64,000 bases of DNA from assembly GCF_003597395.2 (NCBI RefSeq), contig NC_133771.1:63123154-63187153 (forward strand), in the 5' to 3' direction. Each line of letters opens with the position of its first letter. The first letter of the stretch is position 1. Both the position numbers and the translations under genes were made by a program. The stretch comes from Chelonoidis abingdonii (lineage: Eukaryota > Chordata > Testudines > Testudinidae). Under the pieces are notes generated by a model that was given only the letters and a program-made list of their open reading frames with translations, searched no databases and was not told the origin of the DNA. Shown one piece after another: positions 62,092 through 64,000 of the stretch.

Positions 62092-62420
62092 AGGGCCCTA
62101 CCAAATTCACAGACATGAAAAAATGTGTCATGGACCATGAAATCTGGTCTTTTGTGTACTTTTACCATATACTATACAGATTTCACCAGAGTTTAATCAA
62201 ACTGGGAGTCCTGACCCAAAAGGGGATTTTGAGGGGTTGTAAGGTTATTGTAGGGGAGGGGGTCACAGTATTGCCACCATTACTTATATGCTGCCTTCAG
62301 AGCTGGGTGGCCAGAGTGGCAGTTGTTGGCTGGGCACCCAGCTCTAAAGGCAGCGCCCCGCTAGCACCAGTGCAGAATTAAGGGTGGCAATAACATACCG
62401 TTACACCCTTCTTTCTGTGC
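62092..62420 (+). mobile_element. MITE, left part only
   Basis: Begins 'agggccctaccaaattcaca' and continues 'ccatgaaatctggtc', then 'gtcacagtattgccacc', as in a common turtle hAT-like repeat. The matching right terminus is absent. Confidence 0.6.
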
Positions 62421-63869
62421 TGCTGCCTTCAGATCTGTTCCTGGAAACTCTAATATCAGATTGCAAGGTGCGCCACCAAATGGATTGACAAGATCCAAAC
62501 CAAATATATTTTATTTTTAAAATAAAGAGGATCATAAAGAGGAATGGATTTCAGGAGGAGGGAAGTCAAAGCCCAAAAGCAAACATCAAGTTTTAAATGT
62601 TTTTTTAATAATTAAAACTCTTTGAATACAGCATAAGTGGTATCTGTTGTAGTCCTTTAACTTCTGATTTAATTTCTCATGTTTTTATAAGCTAACATTG
62701 CTGTCAGTGAGACCAACATGAGAATAACATCAGGAAGAATCTAAAATAATACAATCCCTTTCATCGACTGCAAAGAAACATTTATTACGTGTCTCAACGA
62801 ATGTGTGTAAGTGCTTTCATCCAACTGTCACTGGGGACATGGCTTCACAATTAGATAGTTCGGTGAAAATACTACTTCAATGTTTAGGTGACAGTATTTC
62901 TCACCAAATTATTCTTCTAATTTGGAAAACTTGTGCACATAGTGTGACAGTAACCTGGATTCAGGTTACTGAATACTGATATAGGATTAACAGATTTATA
63001 TTATAAGCATATGAACCTGTCTGATATTAAAATACATCTGGTAAATCTTATCCATGCCCAGCTCCCTAGCAAGCACCCAAAAACTGTCATGGTTTCTTTC
63101 CATGTTAAACTACCACAGTTTTTTCTGGCCACAAAAGGCTGTGGGATATAATAGATCAGTGGGTAGATGTATTTTTTTTGGTCCATTTTTAGTTTCACTC
63201 CTGGATCCAAAAAAGTTGAAATCACTGGCCTAGGGTCCACAATGTAACCAAAGTTAAGTGATATCTTTGAAATGCCCATTGGTGGTATTTCAGTTAAATA
63301 TCTCTGTTTGCATGTATTATAGTCATGCAAGGGTCAATCTTGTAAGGAAAAGCCTACAGTAACAAATCTATCAGAACCTCACTACAGTTTCCAATCATAA
63401 CAATATCCCAGATGACAGTATAGGCTGAACTGTAGTTTATTAAAATGAATGAAATGGTTTAAAGTTAAAAATAATAAAAGTATGAGGTGGAAAAGAGAGA
63501 ACAATTTGGAAACATAATAAAGTGTCAGTTCTTTAAAAAAAATTAATGAGTTGGTAAGTATAATAATGCACAGTTAAGGTCACCCAAATAACCTTAACTC
63601 TGCTCATGTTGTACTGCAATGAGAACAATGAGAAACTTTGAGATGAGTTAATCCTTTTATGGTATACAAGTTCCATATCAGTAGCAGCTCCAAAAAAATA
63701 TAATCTTGTTTATACAGAACTAGATAGTGATACTCTTAGTCACACTGCTATACCTTACTTCTTGAATACACCCACTAAAATCAGTGAAACTATACGAGGA
63801 GTAAGGTATTAGTGTAGTATCATAGTCTGGCCCACTGTGGTTGTGAAGACACCAACTTTCTTGATGTTT
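62421..63869. other. No gene seen; one palindromic-repeat arm
   Basis: 63705-63840 ends 'catagtctggccca' and carries 'aaatcagtgaaact', a decayed palindromic-repeat copy. The 109-codon minus frame at 63001-63330 is unrecognised. Confidence 0.4.
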
Positions 63870-64000
63870 ATTCATAGATTCATAGATTCATAGACTCTAG
63901 GACTGGAAGGGACCTCGAGAGGTCATCGAGTCCAGTCCCCTGCCCTCATGGCAGGACCAAATACTGTCTAGACCATCCCTGATAGACATTTATCTAACCT
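63870..64000 (-). mobile_element. CR1 LINE, 3' end, continues past the window
   Basis: Tandem 'attcatag' tail, 'ggactggaagggacctcgag', 'gtccagtcccctgccctcat', 'ccaaatactgtctagaccat' and 'cctgatagacatttatctaa' match the tail of 15600-16673 in reverse. Little decayed, so relatively young. Confidence 0.95.

Noticed and set aside
1..64000. CRISPR arrays, operons, prophage or bacterial defence genes
   Set aside because: Repeat types, LINE tails, CpG-island promoter and gene density are those of a vertebrate nuclear genome; no spaced direct-repeat array is present.

Overview
This is vertebrate nuclear DNA, most likely from a turtle and certainly from a sauropsid. It is AT-rich, intron-poor in appearance and full of decayed transposons. 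The diagnostic elements are CR1 LINEs with the 3' tail that follows 'ggactggaagggacct' to 'atagattcatagattcat', short hAT- and Harbinger-like MITEs built on '(t)gtctacact' or 'cagtg(g/t)tctcaa' termini, palindromic repeats centred on 'ccattgacttcaatgg', and solo LTRs bounded by TGTCATA/TATGACA. I recognise these from turtle and crocodilian genomes. I cannot name the species.

The only protein-coding gene I can support is HTR1B, the intronless serotonin 5-HT1B receptor, on the minus strand (28256 to 27102, 384 codons). It lies in a CpG-rich island (about 28.25-29.35 kb) with a minus-strand TATA box at 28914-28921 and two upstream ORFs in the predicted leader. Its downstream flank (26.1-27.1 kb) has possible polyadenylation signals and no recognisable repeats. 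The rest behaves as a gene desert, as HTR1B surroundings do in other amniotes.

Layout. 0-0.4 kb: CR1 tail. 2.2-3.75 kb: L2 LINE broken by a hAT MITE that carries a GC-rich minisatellite, then a MIR-like SINE. 4.5-14.1 kb: short palindromic repeats and several MITEs. 15.6-16.7 kb: CR1. 19.7-21.5 kb: two MITEs with intact target duplications. 21.5-26.1 kb: unique AT-rich DNA. 26.1-29.4 kb: HTR1B and flanks. 29.4-39 kb: mostly unique DNA with small repeat fragments. 39.1-41.6 kb: a possible LTR with a nested hairpin MITE, a hAT MITE and CR1 pieces. 43.5-45.4 kb: long CR1 on the minus strand. 49.8-50.1 kb: G-rich MITE. 52.6-53.2 kb: CR1. 54.2-59.1 kb: two solo LTRs in opposite orientation around a TTAA-flanked element and a MIR. 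59.8-62.4 kb: a repeat, a rearranged CR1 and a MITE fragment. 63.9-64.0 kb: CR1 tail running off the window.

I found no operon, defence locus, CRISPR array, tRNA or rRNA gene. The most informative signals are a pharmacologically decisive asparagine in HTR1B, the promoter and leader layout of that gene, and several transposon insertions whose target-site duplications can be read directly. I did not find a convincing new biological system.
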